Positions 22,683 through 33,759 of a stretch of 64,000 nucleotides of DNA are shown in pieces. The stretch comes from Caprella mutica (taxonomy: Eukaryota; Arthropoda; Malacostraca; Amphipoda; Caprellidae), in assembly GCA_947561585.1 (NCBI GenBank), contig CANNZV010000115.1:1-64000 (forward strand). Reading direction: 5' to 3'. Both the position numbers and the translations under genes were made by a program. Positions within the stretch are counted from its first letter, which is position 1; every line of letters starts with the position of its first letter. A model generated the notes under the pieces. It saw only the letters and a list, made by a program, of their open reading frames with translations, had not been told where the DNA came from and did no database searches.

Positions 22683-24463
22683 GTATTACCGTACTTTAAG
22701 GCATTACCGCACAGTAAGACATTACCATACAGTTACGTATTACCGTACAGTCACGTATTCCCGTACAGTTCGATATTACCATACAGTAATGTATTCCCGT
22801 ACAGTTACATATTACCGTACAGTTACGTATTCTTATACAGTTCCATATTCACGTACAGTTACGTATTACCGTACAGTTACTTATTCCCATACAGTTACGT
22901 ATTCCTATTAAGTTACGTATTGCCGTACAGTTACGTATTCCCGTACAGTTACGTATTGCCGTACAGTTACGTATTCCTTTATAGGTACGTATTCCCGTAC
23001 AGTTACGTATTCCCGTACAGTTACGTATTACCGTACAGTTACGTATTCCCATACAGTTATGTATTACCGTAAAGTTACGTATTCTCGCACAGTTATGTAT
23101 TACCGTACAGTTACGTATTCTCGCACAGTTATGTATTACCGTACAGTTATGTATCATCGTACAGTTATGTACTACCGTACAGTTATGTATTCCCGTACAG
23201 TTACGTATTCCCGTACAGTTACGTATTCCCGTACAGTTACGTATTCCCGTACAGTTACGTATTCCCGTACAGTTACCTATTCCCGTACAGTTACGTATTC
23301 CCGTACAGTTACGCATTCCTGTACAGTTACATATTCCCGTACAGTTACGTATTCCCGTACAGTTACATATTCCCGCACAGTTACATATTCCCGCACAGTT
23401 ACGTATTCCCGTACAGTTACGTATTCCCGTACAGTTACGTATTCCCGTACAGTTACGTATTCCCGTACAGTTACCTATTCCCGTACAGTTACGTATTCCC
23501 GTAGAGTTACGCATTCCTGTACAGTTACATATTCCCGCACAGTTACGTATTCCCGTACAGTTACATATTCCCGCACAGTTACATATTCCCGCACAGTTAC
23601 GTATTCCCGTACAGTTACGTATTCCCGTACAGTTGCGTATTACCGTACAGTTACGTATTCCCGTACAGTTACGTATTACCGTACAGTTAAGTATTCCCGT
23701 ACAGTTACATATTCCCGTACAGTTACATATTATCGTACAGTTACGTACTCCCGTACAGTTACATATTCCCGTACAGTTACGTATTCCCATACATTTACCT
23801 ATTCCCGTACAGTTACGCATTCCCGTACAGTTACGTATTCCCGTACAGTTACGTATTCCCGTACAGTTACCTATTCCCGTACAGTTACGTATTCCCGTAC
23901 AGTTACATATTCCCGTACAGTTACATATTCCCGTACAGTTACGTATTCCCGTACAGTTACATATTCCCGTACAGTTACGTATTCCCGTACAGTTACGTAT
24001 TCCCGTACAGTTACATATTCCCGTACAGCTACGTATTCCCGTACAGTTACGTATTCCCGTACAGTTACGTATTCCCGTGCAGTTACTTATTCCTGTACAG
24101 TTACGTATTCCCGTACAGTTACGTATTCCCGTACAGTTACGTATTCCCGTACAGTTACCTATTCCCGTACAGTTACGTATTCCCGTACAGTTACATATTC
24201 CCGTACAGTTACATATTCCCGTACAGTTACGTATTCCCGTACAGTTACATATTCCCGTACAGTTACGTATTCCCGTACAGTTACGTATTCCCGTACAGTT
24301 ACATATTCCCGTACAGCTACGTATTCCCGTACAGTTACGTATTCCCGTACAGTTACGTATTCCCGTGCAGTTACTTATTCCTGTACAGTTACGTATTCCC
24401 GTACAGTTACGTATTCCCGTACAGTTACGTATTCCCGTACAGTTACGTATTCCCGTACAGTTA
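22683..24463. repeat. 18-bp array (ACGTATTCCCGTACAGTT)
   Basis: About 98 units of ACGTATTCCCGTACAGTT, with ACATATT, ACCTATT and ATTACCG variants. The left third is more diverged. A 288-bp (16-unit) higher-order repeat is visible: the rare variant CCCGTGCAGTTACTTATTCC occurs at 24073 and 24361. A 198-bp shift is seen at 23311/23509. Long ORFs on both strands are artefacts of the 18-bp period. Confidence 0.97.
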
Positions 24464-25151
24464 TCCACAGGTGAGTTCGTGAGTTAAAAACTGTTTATTT
24501 TTTACGATAAGTGTTACATCAATTAAAGTAAACACCCACTGTGACACGTTCTACCAAACTGTCACTATATTTATATTATAACTAACTAATGTACGAAATT
24601 GTGTAACGGTCGGAATAACGTAACTTACCCACATTGTGATGTTTATATCTTTAAAATGTGTTCTAGAATCTGATACTAAGTGATGAAATTGATACAAAAT
24701 TAGATAACATAATATCACAGAAATTTATAATTCAATGCTAATTATTAAAATATCAATAACTCTTTTTTTTTATATATGATAATATGAAGTAAAATAATTC
24801 AAACGTCATCAGGAATAAAGCAAACTTAGTATATTAAAATAATAATACATAATTTAATTAGATGCAAGTTATAAGAATCAGAGAAGTTGTTAATAAGCAG
24901 GCAGTAACTACAACATCTTAAGGAATTATGCATCAATTAATTAAATAAACATAGGAATGAGTTACTTGCTTCATTATCTTGGAGACCTTTATGAAAATAC
25001 TTGAACTGAAGTATGTGTGATACTAGCATGTCAGTATCACAGTGTGACAACAACATTCACTGAAAGAGTTATTTTGGGGCCATAGAGGCGATGATGAACA
25101 TAAAAGAATGAAAATCAGAAAAAGAATAGAGTTTAAAATAAGAAGACTAGA
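24464..25151. other. AT-rich DNA, nothing recognised
   Basis: No supported feature. A plus-strand CCACAG|GTGAGT occurs at 24464-24475 directly after the 18-bp array, but no exon could be defined around it. Confidence 0.5.
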
Positions 25152-25372
25152 ATGTGCACTCCTCGAGTGCATACCTCCGCCGCTGCTATATTAATTTGCT
25201 CATTTTGGGACCTTCGACCCGAAATTTTCCAAATGATCCTGGATGAAGACCTGTCGTTACTTCAAATTTCAGGAAACTAGTCTCAATACTTTTTGAGTTA
25301 TGCGAATTACAAGATTACAAATAAATATATAAAATGCAAAAGAACATTACCTTCCACAATTTAGCGAAGGTA
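25152..25372 (+). mobile_element. Dispersed element family R2, copy 2
   Basis: GTGCACTCCTCGAGTGCATA at the start, CTTTTTGAGTTATGCGAATT inside, and CCACAATTTAGCGAAGGT at the end. It faces an inverted copy at 25845. Confidence 0.75.
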
Positions 25373-25566
25373 TCTAGAGCTGCCTTGCTTTCTGGTGTAA
25401 AACATCTGAAATTTGACCATCAGACCGTTTTTTTATATTTTCGCTAACATACTTATTAGTTTCCTAACACTAGTTTTTTGTTAAAATTGTGCTTGCTCTG
25501 TTCGGAACTATTTGCTTTATAACTGCTTTAGTAGTTATTTATAGTGATACTATTATTCTACTATAG

Positions 25567-25775
25567 GGTATAGTGGCTTCCTTGCATGCAGCGATTGTTA
25601 ATTGCGATCATCGCCTAGTGATTATCGCTGATCACAAGCTCAATGCTATTCCTATGGAGCTGTTTTGCAACGAGCGATTATCGCCGAGCTATAATTCAAT
25701 GTATTCCTATCGCTGGAGGATAATCGCTGAACGATGATCGCAACAATCGCTGCATGCAAAACGTACCTTCAGGCC
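25567..25775. mobile_element. Family R3 palindromic element, copy 2
   Basis: Arms: TTGCATGCAGCGATTGTTAA and, inverted, TTTTGCATGCAGCGATTGTT. The interior is filled with ATCGC/GCGAT-rich short repeats such as TAATCGCTGAACGATGATCG. It lies between two inverted R2 copies. Confidence 0.8.
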
Positions 25776-25844
25776 ATATGAAGGATTCTTTCATTTGTTG
25801 GGGAGAGTTTAATTAGAGAATGGAGTCAGGGAGGTTTGCTTTGG

Positions 25845-26082
25845 CCATTATTACCTCCGAAAATTTGCGCAAGGTTTTGTTTTGGTTGGATTTATTTGTA
25901 ATCTTCTCGTAACCTAAAAAGTGTTAAATAAGATTGCTTGAAATTTGGTGGGACGATTTGTCATTAACCACGGAACCATGTGATTAAGTTTTAATAGCGA
26001 TCGGGTCAAAGGTCAAAGTCAAGATCCCTTATAACTCAATAAAAGGTCATGGTATAAGCGGCGGCGAAGGTATGCGCTCTAG
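25845..26082 (-). mobile_element. Dispersed element family R2, copy 3 (inverted)
   Basis: Reads, on plus, CCTCCGAAAATTTGCGCAAG through AAATTTGGTGGGACGATTTG and GGTCAAAGGTCAAAGTCAAG to GGCGAAGGTATGCGCTCTAG. It is the longest match to the copy at 56232. Confidence 0.8.
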
Positions 26083-26440
26083 TTATTCTTGCTTTTGCGT
26101 GAGCTATGAATCAAAGTTATTTTTATTTGTTCCAAGTTATTTTATTTAGATATGTCTTATATCATTCTAAGATATCTTATTCTATATCGTTTTCTTGAAT
26201 GTTATCTTAACATGTTTAGATATCTATCGATATCTCCCTTGACACCGTAATATCTTGAGCCAATATCGTAGCGTTTGAAGTACGTAATACCTATCAACCT
26301 TCGAATTTCCGGTTCGAAACCTTCCTAATAACGTGTCGATTAACATTAATCTGATATTACTTGATATAATCATAATGTATTATCATAGCCAATATGTAAA
26401 TTAGTTACTAATTAGAAATAAACAGTTTAAACCTATTTCA

Positions 26441-26591
26441 GGGTAAGTTCCAAGTTATCGGATGGTCTCACATTTTCGATCACACATATAAAAAGTAAGT
26501 TTATAATATTAAAATAAATGTTAGATAATAATTGACATATTTTTTTATATGATCGACATTGTGGAATCGTCCGATAAGTCGGAAGTTACCC
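26441..26591. mobile_element. Foldback MITE family A, copy 9
   Basis: GGGTAAGTTCCAAGTTATCG left; right arm GTGGAATCGTCCGATAAGTC then GGAAGTTACCC. CGGACGGTTCCAC subgroup. Confidence 0.87.
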
Positions 26592-26796
26592 TAAAGAATT
26601 ATGAAACATTGGGTATATTAATTCACAGGGATATCTAAGATTTAAATATTTCATAGATTAAATTTCATAATGAATTATTCAAAGAAAAAATATTTTAATA
26701 TAATTTTGGTCTAGTTAAAAGCTTAGTAAAGCAAAATACGCATCTAGATAAAAAAATCATGGTGAGGTTTTGCAATATTATCTAATGTCCTTCATA

Positions 26797-27200
26797 ATCT
26801 TATATGACCCCACCATAACCTTCTATAACCCCACCATAACCTTCATGACCCCACCATGATCTACCATGACCCCACCATAACCTTCATGACCCCACCATAA
26901 TCTACCACGACCCCACCATAACCTTCTATAACCCCACCTTAAACCTTCATGACCCCACCATAATCCACCATGACCCCACCATAACCTACTATAACCCCAC
27001 CATAATCTACCATGACCCCACCATAACCTTCTATAACCCCACCATAACCTACCACGACCCCACCATAACCTACCATGACCCCACCATAACCTACCACGAC
27101 CCCACCATAACCTACCATGACCCCACCATAACCTTCAATGCCCCACCATAACCTTCAATAACCCCACCACAATCTTCCATGACCCCACCATAATCTTCTA
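26797..27200. repeat. About 20-bp array (ACCCCACCATAACCTTC)
   Basis: About 20 units around GACCCCACCATAACCTTC, with CTATA/CATG and CTACCA variants. The unit resembles the arms of the GGCCATAGAAGATT foldbacks (TATGGCCCCACCATAAC at 11415), a likely source. Confidence 0.92.
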
Positions 27201-27477
27201 TAATTATGGTGTCATCGCAGTGCTGGTATAACTCCAAAAATACACCAATCAAACCTCCAGCACATCAATTAATTTAATAATAGGATTCTAATTGAAAAGA
27301 TAGCTTCAATTGCTCTCCAATGAACAGCAGGATTGGAAATCACCAAAGTAAATACTATAGCAGATCACTATGTATAGGTTATAAATTAATAGTTATCGAT
27401 TTGTTAATGTTTTCTGTCATTACTCTTGTTATTAATGGAAAAGATATCGTATTTTGAATATATATTATTTAATTTTC

Positions 27478-27616
27478 TAATTACTTGGTATCCATTATAC
27501 TTTGAGTATTAAAAAAAAATTATATGTCTTTTTCTTTTACTCTCGTGGAAAAAGTAGGAGGAGATTAGCAAAAAGTCTGGTGGAAAGACTTAAAAAACCC
27601 TACGTGTGTACGGCCC
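27478..27616. mobile_element. Half of a CCGTACACACGTAGG-type MITE
   Basis: Matches the right half of the complete element at 32199-32465: part of the GGTATCCAT core, then TCGTGGAAAAAGTAGGAGGA, GAAAGACTTAAAAAACC and GTGTGTACGGCCCTTTA. The left arm is missing. Confidence 0.8.
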
Positions 27617-27724
27617 TTTACTTTCTCCATTCTTATTGCTAAACAAATAACAGACTGGAAAAGAAAACATTGACTATTTTCTTATCTAGATCACATATAA
27701 TAAAAATAGACAAGTAGGATTTAA

Positions 27725-27885
27725 TCCGTAAAAGCATATAAGTAAAAAGGGGAACACCTTGCAGTTTCCGACTAATAGTTTTTGTGGAAACTATGTTCTG
27801 TGAGTGTACATTGAGCTCTGCAGTGATTTTAGGAGCCTTGGTCATGCGATTTGCTCTAACAATTCGATGTGCAGTTTTATGTACA
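27725..27885 (-). pseudogene. Tc1/mariner-type transposase fragment
   Basis: Minus strand reads HKTAHRIVRANRMTKAPK, then ITAELNVHSQNIVSTKTI and SRKLQGV. This fits the second helix-turn-helix (DNA-binding) region of Tc1 transposases, where ITAELN, VS(T)xT(I/V) and RxL(Q/R) are typical. The catalytic DDE part is absent: the frame runs into unrelated hydrophobic sequence and stops. It is an old relic beside a truncated MITE. The family call rests on motif recall, not on a search. Confidence 0.65.
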
Positions 27886-28082
27886 TCTTTACATATAATA
27901 GTTTGGTTTTATGTATAGAAAATATAATTATATATTTATATCATATTCCCCAAAAATCATAGAATTACATTGATATCATAATATCTCCAAAAATCACGTT
28001 AATATCAAATTATAATCTAAAAATATATATCACATAGTTTTAATATATCATAATATTTCCATATTTAGAAAAATAATTGCAG

Positions 28083-28565
28083 AAAAGCCACTCTGTGAAT
28101 GCAGTCACTTACCAAGGAATGTGACGAAAAGGGACACAAGCACCGGTGGCTGCACTCACGTATGGACGAGGAAAATGAAGAGGGGATAGTAAATATAGCT
28201 TACGAATCTACCTAACGCAAAAAGCTAAGAGGAAAACGGAGAGGTATTAGTAAATGAAGCCTACGAGTCTACCTAACACAAAATTTAAAAGGAAAATGAA
28301 GAGGTGATAGTAAATGAAGCCTACGAGTCTACCTTACACAAAATCTAAGAGGAAAATGAAGAGGTGATAGTAAATGAAGTCTACGAGTCTACCATACACA
28401 AAATCTAAGAGGAAAATGAAGAGGTGATAGTATATGGAGCCTACGAGTCTACCTTACACAAAATTTAAGAGGAAAATGAAGAGGTGATAGTAAATGAAGT
28501 CTACGAGTCTACCTAACACAAAATCTAAGACCACGTAGTTGAAGAGCATAACCCTAGCGCTATCC
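28083..28565 (-). mobile_element. Dispersed element family R1, copy B (inverted)
   Basis: Mirror image of copy A: AGAAAAGCCACTCTGTGAAT, CACTTACCAAGGAATGTGAC, the inverted 60-bp array, then AGCATAACCCTAGCGCTATC. It lies 9 kb from copy A in the opposite orientation. Confidence 0.85.
28152..28528 (-). repeat. 60-bp array within R1 copy B
   Basis: Six units with GGAAAATGAAGAGGTGATAG and TAAATGAAGCCTACGAGTC, more diverged than in copy A (7 units), in inverted orientation. Confidence 0.95.
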
Positions 28566-28747
28566 ATCAAGTAGCACTATCCACCAAGTAGCGCTATCCA
28601 CCAAGTAGCGCTATCCACCAAGTAGCGCTATCCACCAAGTAGCGCTATCCACCAAGTAGCGCTATCCACCAAGTAGCGCTATCCACCAAGTAGCGCTATC
28701 CACCAAGTAGCGCTATCCACCAAGTAGCGCTATCCACCAAGTAGCGC
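28558..28747. repeat. 17-bp array (AAGTAGCGCTATCCACC)
   Basis: Eleven nearly identical units of AAGTAGCGCTATCCACC. The unit contains TAGCGCTATCC, the end of the R1 element, so the array probably expanded from the R1 terminus. Confidence 0.96.
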
Positions 28748-28771
28748 TTATCTATCACAGTCTATACTTTA

Positions 28772-28948
28772 TAGATAACAAATCATAGTGATTTACAATG
28801 TAAATATAAGTAATCGCAGTTATTTATAATGTATATAACAAATCATAGTGATTTACAATGTAAATATAAGTAATCGTAGTTATTTATAATGTATATAACA
28901 AATCATAGTGATTTACAATGGAAAAACAAATCATAGCGATTTACAATG
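28772..28948. repeat. 60-bp array, three units
   Basis: About three copies of a unit with AACAAATCATAGTGATTTAC, ATGTAAATATAAGTAATCG and AGTTATTTATAATGTAT. Confidence 0.88.
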
Positions 28949-29213
28949 TAAATATAGGTACTTTCCTGTTATCACTCCGCCAATTCTATTTCAATGAAGC
29001 ATGTATCAGTTTAAAAACGCCTTTTTTCATTTTTCGTAGAAATCGATTAAACATTTTTTAGTTATTTCCACTCTCTCTCTCTCTCTCTTATGCCCCTTTC
29101 TTTATTTCAGAGAAGACAAATATGGATAATTTAAATATAATAATTCGTTAAATTGACAGTGAGGAGAATATACGTATATTGACAAATATATTTGTATGAG
29201 GAGGTGTACCGCC

Positions 29214-29247
29214 AACCAAACCCCGCCCCCCACAAACCCACCTGCCA
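29214..29247 (-). other. G-rich tract with quadruplex potential
   Basis: The minus strand carries GGGTTTGTGGGGGGCGGGGT, a run of closely spaced G-tracts that is rare in this AT-rich window. Function unknown. Confidence 0.4.
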
Positions 29248-29384
29248 GGTCATTAAATAATCATAAAGTGTGCAGTACAACAAACTAGCGGATACAACAA
29301 ACTAAATTACGGCCATCTGTGTTAAGATGTATGTAAATTTGTTCCATTAAAATATAAATGGCGGCTGGTGATAACGGGAAAGTA

Positions 29385-29735
29385 CCTAAATATCTAGTCA
29401 GATTGATCCAAAATCTAAATATCTAGTCATAATGATCCACAATCTAAATATCTAGTCATAATGATCCACAATCTAAATATCTAGTCATAATGATCCACAA
29501 TGTAGATAACAGGTCAGAGAGATCCAGATACCTAGTCAGAGTGATCCAAAATCTAAATATCTAGTCATAATGATCCACAGTCTAAATATCTAGTCATAAT
29601 GATCCACAATGTTGATAGAAGGTCAGAGAGATCCAGATACCTGGTCATAGTGATCCACAATCTAGATAGCAGGTCAGAGAGATCCAGATACCTGGTCATA
29701 GTGATCCACAATCTAGATAGCAGGTCATAGTGATC
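29385..29735. repeat. About 29-bp array (TAAATATCTAGTCATAATGA)
   Basis: About 12 units of 28-30 bp with TCTAAATATCTAGTCATAAT and GATCCACAA, mixed with a variant GCAGGTCAGAGAGATCCAGA in the second half. Confidence 0.9.
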
Positions 29736-29964
29736 TGCATAAGTCTCGTATCAGAGGGTTTGACTCTCATTGCAATTTGCAAAGGAATGAGGAATTCTAA
29801 CCTCAAATTGGTACAGAGAAATGCCACTAGCAATGGAAATGGAAAGAGAAGGTAAATGTTTGCAAGACGTTAAAAGCTTTTTTATTAATTCGATTTAACT
29901 CTTAACTGCAAATATTATTGATAACTTGTGAAGGAAAATGCATTCGATCATAAAATGATATGTA

Positions 29965-30173
29965 GGGTAAATTATGAATTATCGGTCAGTTTCATATCTT
30001 CGGTCATTTAAGAAAAAACGATATTACAATTGTTTTTAAATTTTTATTGTAGTTGGTATCCATGATACCTGAAGGTATCATGGATACCAACTAAAATAAA
30101 AATAACAATTGTAATATCGTTTTTTCTTATATGACCGAAGATATGAAACTGACCGATAATTCGTAATTTACCC
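29965..30173. mobile_element. Foldback MITE family A with GGTATCCATGATACC core, copy 10
   Basis: Arms GGGTAAATTATGAATTATCG and the mirrored GGTAAATTACGAATTATCGG. The core is TAGTTGGTATCCATGATACC and its reverse complement, so the whole 209-nt element can fold into one hairpin. Confidence 0.94.
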
Positions 30174-31223
30174 TATCGTGAAATTAAATTTTATAGTTTA
30201 ATTTTAATTTTCTTTTATCTGTAAAATATTTCTTGATAACCACATAGGTTTTGCTTCTGTCGAAAATAAATTTAAATTTTTAAAATGAAATGTAGGAAAT
30301 AAATATTTTCTTCCACATAATCAAAAAAAGATACCTGAAAATAGTGTTCAAATTACGATTATTTAATATAAAAATAAAACAACTGCATGTAAGTAAATTT
30401 CAACTTTAGAATAAAAGTTCGACTTTTTCATAATAGGTTAAACGTTTAATCGAAACCCTGTATATTGAAAAGGGGGGTCATTCAGAAGCCCCCTTAACAG
30501 ATCTAAAGATAGATGGTTCATATAATGTACATGTCAGTAGACAAAAGAATGAAGTGGTTCGAAAGATTTTGACATTTTAACCTTTTGCGGGTAGGGTAAA
30601 GCTACAATTAAAAATAGGTTGCAAATTTCAGTAGGTTATTATTTGAGAAAAACATCGAATTATGAATTTATTAAATATTTAATAACCAATTGATACCTTC
30701 AATAGCCCCTATTTCTTTTTTTAAATACTTCAAAACTATCATCAGGTTCAATTTATATATTTCTTAATGTTATGGAATATGGATTTTAAGTTTTATAATT
30801 AAAAACAATTAATTTTTGAATGAATAAAAATTTAGAAATTAAAATGGCAAAATAATATTTTTCAAATTTTAAATAAAAAGATATTCAACTTACCAATATT
30901 TCTTCCTTTTAATTTAGAATTTATTAATTAAAACCATTAAAATAATTTATTTCAGTGTTTTCCTCCATCTCCTCGAATACTATGCTCCAATTCGAGGCTA
31001 AAAATTAAATACTTAAACATTTAATTATCCTTTCCCTCGTTTCCATTTCAGTAAAACTTTTAGTTTTTGGTACAATTCCTAGGAACTAAAAATAGAAAAG
31101 AGGATTTAATTTGTCTTTGATTCTAAAAAGTAAGTTTTTCGTAGAGGATGTATTAATTAATAAATTAATTAATTAATTAAGGGGCTTTTCTACAAAAATT
31201 TTTTAGCTGATCAGTTTAAATAG
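30174..31223. other. AT-rich DNA, nothing recognised
   Basis: About 1 kb of AT-rich DNA; a short run of TTAATTAA repeats is at 31150-31180. No exon or element supported. Confidence 0.6.
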
Positions 31224-31730
31224 TTTAAGTTTTCAAGTTATTGGGCAGTTCGACATTTTCGACCAAATCAGTAAGAAAATAAATAAATTAATGTTAGATT
31301 AGGGTAAGTTCCGAATTATCGGTCAGTACTACATCTTCGGTCATATAAGAAAAAACAATATAAAAATTATTATTATCACACAGTGCTATCTAATAATAAC
31401 AATTTTATATTGTTTTTCTTATATGACCGAAGATGTAGTACTGACCGATAATTCGGAACTCATCCTAATAATTATTAATTACTTTTTTTTTAGATAATCA
31501 AAAATGTGTGTTATTAAATATTACTATTAAATAATATATATTAAATGAATTGTGAAAATAAATACCGATCATCAAAATAGCAGAATAGAAAACAATTAAT
31601 TATTATATTTATGCTAATTTAAATAATATAAATGTAAAATATAAAATAGAGAAGAGAACCAATTTCTGAAATCGTTATCTTTCTTATATGACCGAACATA
31701 TGGAACCGTCCGATAATTCGTAACTTACCC
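31224..31730. mobile_element. Outer foldback MITE family A, interrupted copy
   Basis: Left arm TTTCAAGTTATTGGGCAGTT with CGACATTTTCGACC; right arm TATATGACCGAACATATGGA with CCGTCCGATAATTCGTAACT. The arms are far apart because another family A element (31302-31465) lies between them. Confidence 0.6.
31302..31465. mobile_element. Foldback MITE family A, copy 11, nested
   Basis: GGGTAAGTTCCGAATTATCG left and CGATAATTCGGAACTCATCC right. Inner part ACACAGTGCTATCTAATA, as in the palindrome at 13198. Confidence 0.92.
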
Positions 31731-32198
31731 TAAAAAGAGACATGTCCGTACAGTCATTCCTTCATTAAATTATTTACTGTGCAATAAAAGTGCACTTACA
31801 TTATCAACTCTCACCATTTACACTCTCATGATTCTAACGTCAAAGTAATTTTATATTGGCTAAAAGTTCTACGTTTACATCATGTTATTTCGAACGTGAT
31901 GTAAATTCGGGTGAATTCAAAGTCTACGAATGGTTCCATATTGTCGATCAAACAATAAAAAATAGGAGATCAAATAAATATATCCATCGATCAGGAAAGA
32001 ATCTCTCAGAGACCTAATTGAAAATCTAGTGAATTTTTAGTAGAAAGACCAGAAAAATGTAAAGCATTAGAAACCAGATTCTCTATTTTCTTGAGATAGA
32101 GCTCCTTTAAAAGTTCAATTTTCAGGAATGTTCCAATATTCCAATCTTATTTCATTATCAAAACTGATTGCATAGATTCACACTATTATCGCTACTGG

Positions 32199-32465
32199 AG
32201 GGCCGTACACACGTAGGTTTTTTAAGTCTTTCCACTAGACTTTTTGCTAAGCTCCTCCTACTTTTTCCACGAGAATATAAGAAAAAACGATATAGTTATT
32301 ATTTATTTCAGTTGGTATCCATGAAACCTGCAGGCATCATGGATACCGACTAAAATAAATAATAACTGTATCGTTTTTTTTTTATATTCTCGTGGTAAAA
32401 GTAGGAGGAGCTTAGCAAAAAGTCTAGTGGAAAGACTTAAAAAACCTACGTGTGTACGGCCCTTT
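32199..32465. mobile_element. Foldback MITE with CCGTACACACGTAGG ends
   Basis: Arms of about 100 nt: GGGCCGTACACACGTAGGTT, TTTAAGTCTTTCCACTAGAC and CTCCTCCTACTTTTTCCACG, mirrored on the right. The core, CAGTTGGTATCCATGAAACC and its mirror with flanking AAAAAACGATAT, is the same as in family A elements. Confidence 0.94.
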
Positions 32466-33481
32466 ATGTTTTCCTGACAGTTGCCGCACTGTATCTTAGA
32501 TTTCCTGTCTTACTTGGACACTCAAAAGTAACATCTCTAGCCCTAGTTTGTATGTTCTGCTGAAATACGAACGGGTGGAATTGATCTCAGAATGGTTGCG
32601 CTGTCATTACATGATACTCCTTCTAGTATTTTGCTATTTTGACGCAAAACAGGACGCGACAGCGCTTATGTTTCCCCCGAGCTTCAGAAACCCGTCTGGT
32701 ATTTAATTATGTATAATTAAATAGAGCTAAACATGTTTCATTATTTTCATTGATATTTATACGATTCAGATCATAGATTATTAAAGTCATGAAGTTTCAG
32801 CAACTCTGACCGATTAGTTTTGAAACGTTGGTCGCTCATAGGTAAAAATTTTATTTTTATATATGTGTAAAAATATTCAGGTACCTACCTACTAGCTAGA
32901 TTATTTAGGAGACGCAATACCCTAGGCAGTTTAGATAATCTATACCTATCTAATCTTATTATAGTTTGACAACTAGCAAAAATATATGACTATATATTAT
33001 TTTTTCCATAAAACTAATAAAATTTAGAATTTTTCGAAATCTAGGTAAACACTTTTCAATAATGGTCACTGAATTCATAATTAGCATTATCAAATTTCCG
33101 TTACCATTTTTTAGCAGTTTAGTACGTAAAAATATAACTTACCTATAAATGCCCTGTTGAAAAACATCATTAATTGATTGGTACGAACAGTGGAATAAAT
33201 TAGGTATATATCCATTTTTTTAATGATTTCACTTGAATTAATATGAAAACATGCAATTTTATGTACATTATAGTAGATTACATATGGGTAATTTATTATA
33301 TACAGGCAATATTATACATAAAGGGATTTATATTACGTTGCATATTTTTCAGAGATGATCTAGCATGAATTCGATGTCAAAAAAATTTCAAGAGTTCAAA
33401 ATTTTAGCTTATAAAATTTTTTTGCCATGCATTCCTATGTAAAGTAGAGAAGTAAAGGACAGAGGCTGTGTACTTGCACAG
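32466..33481. other. Unassigned DNA
   Basis: 32470-32700 is GC-richer and non-repetitive (for example GACGCAAAACAGGACGCGAC) with no convincing frame; the rest is AT-rich. Nothing assigned. Confidence 0.5.
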
Positions 33482-33650
33482 TGAACAGGTAAAGCATACA
33501 GATTGTGTTTACACAGTGTTTATAGGTAAATTACACAGGTTAATACAGGATAAAGCACACAAGGAAAAGCATACAGGGTAAAGCACTCAGAGTAAAGCAC
33601 ACAGGTTATACAGGGTAAAGTACACACAAGGTAAAGCAGGTACAGCTACT
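33482..33650. repeat. Degenerate short repeats (GGTAAAGCACACA)
   Basis: About ten loosely spaced copies of ACAGGGTAAAGCACACA-like motif with variable spacing. Confidence 0.65.
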
Positions 33651-33725
33651 TTACTTACTCTGGCCTGGAAAAGTGCAGTGAAGAGAAGTAAATAAAATTA
33701 ATAGACTGTGCAAACTATGCCTGAA

Positions 33726-33759
33726 GAGACTATACTTTAAATACCACTATACTTTAAAT
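33726..33759. repeat. 17-bp array, left stub before E3
   Basis: Two units of TACCACTATACTTTAAA, continuous with the main array after E3. E3 therefore inserted into this array. Confidence 0.85.

Noticed and set aside
24464..24480. Consensus plus-strand 5' splice site CCACAG|GTGAGT after the 18-bp array
   Set aside because: No upstream exon can be defined, as the preceding 1.8 kb is satellite; kept only as a note.
22849..24487. Open frames of 284 to 539 codons with NCTGIR or TVTYSR repeats
   Set aside because: Artefacts of an 18-bp array; both strands and several frames are open at the same time.
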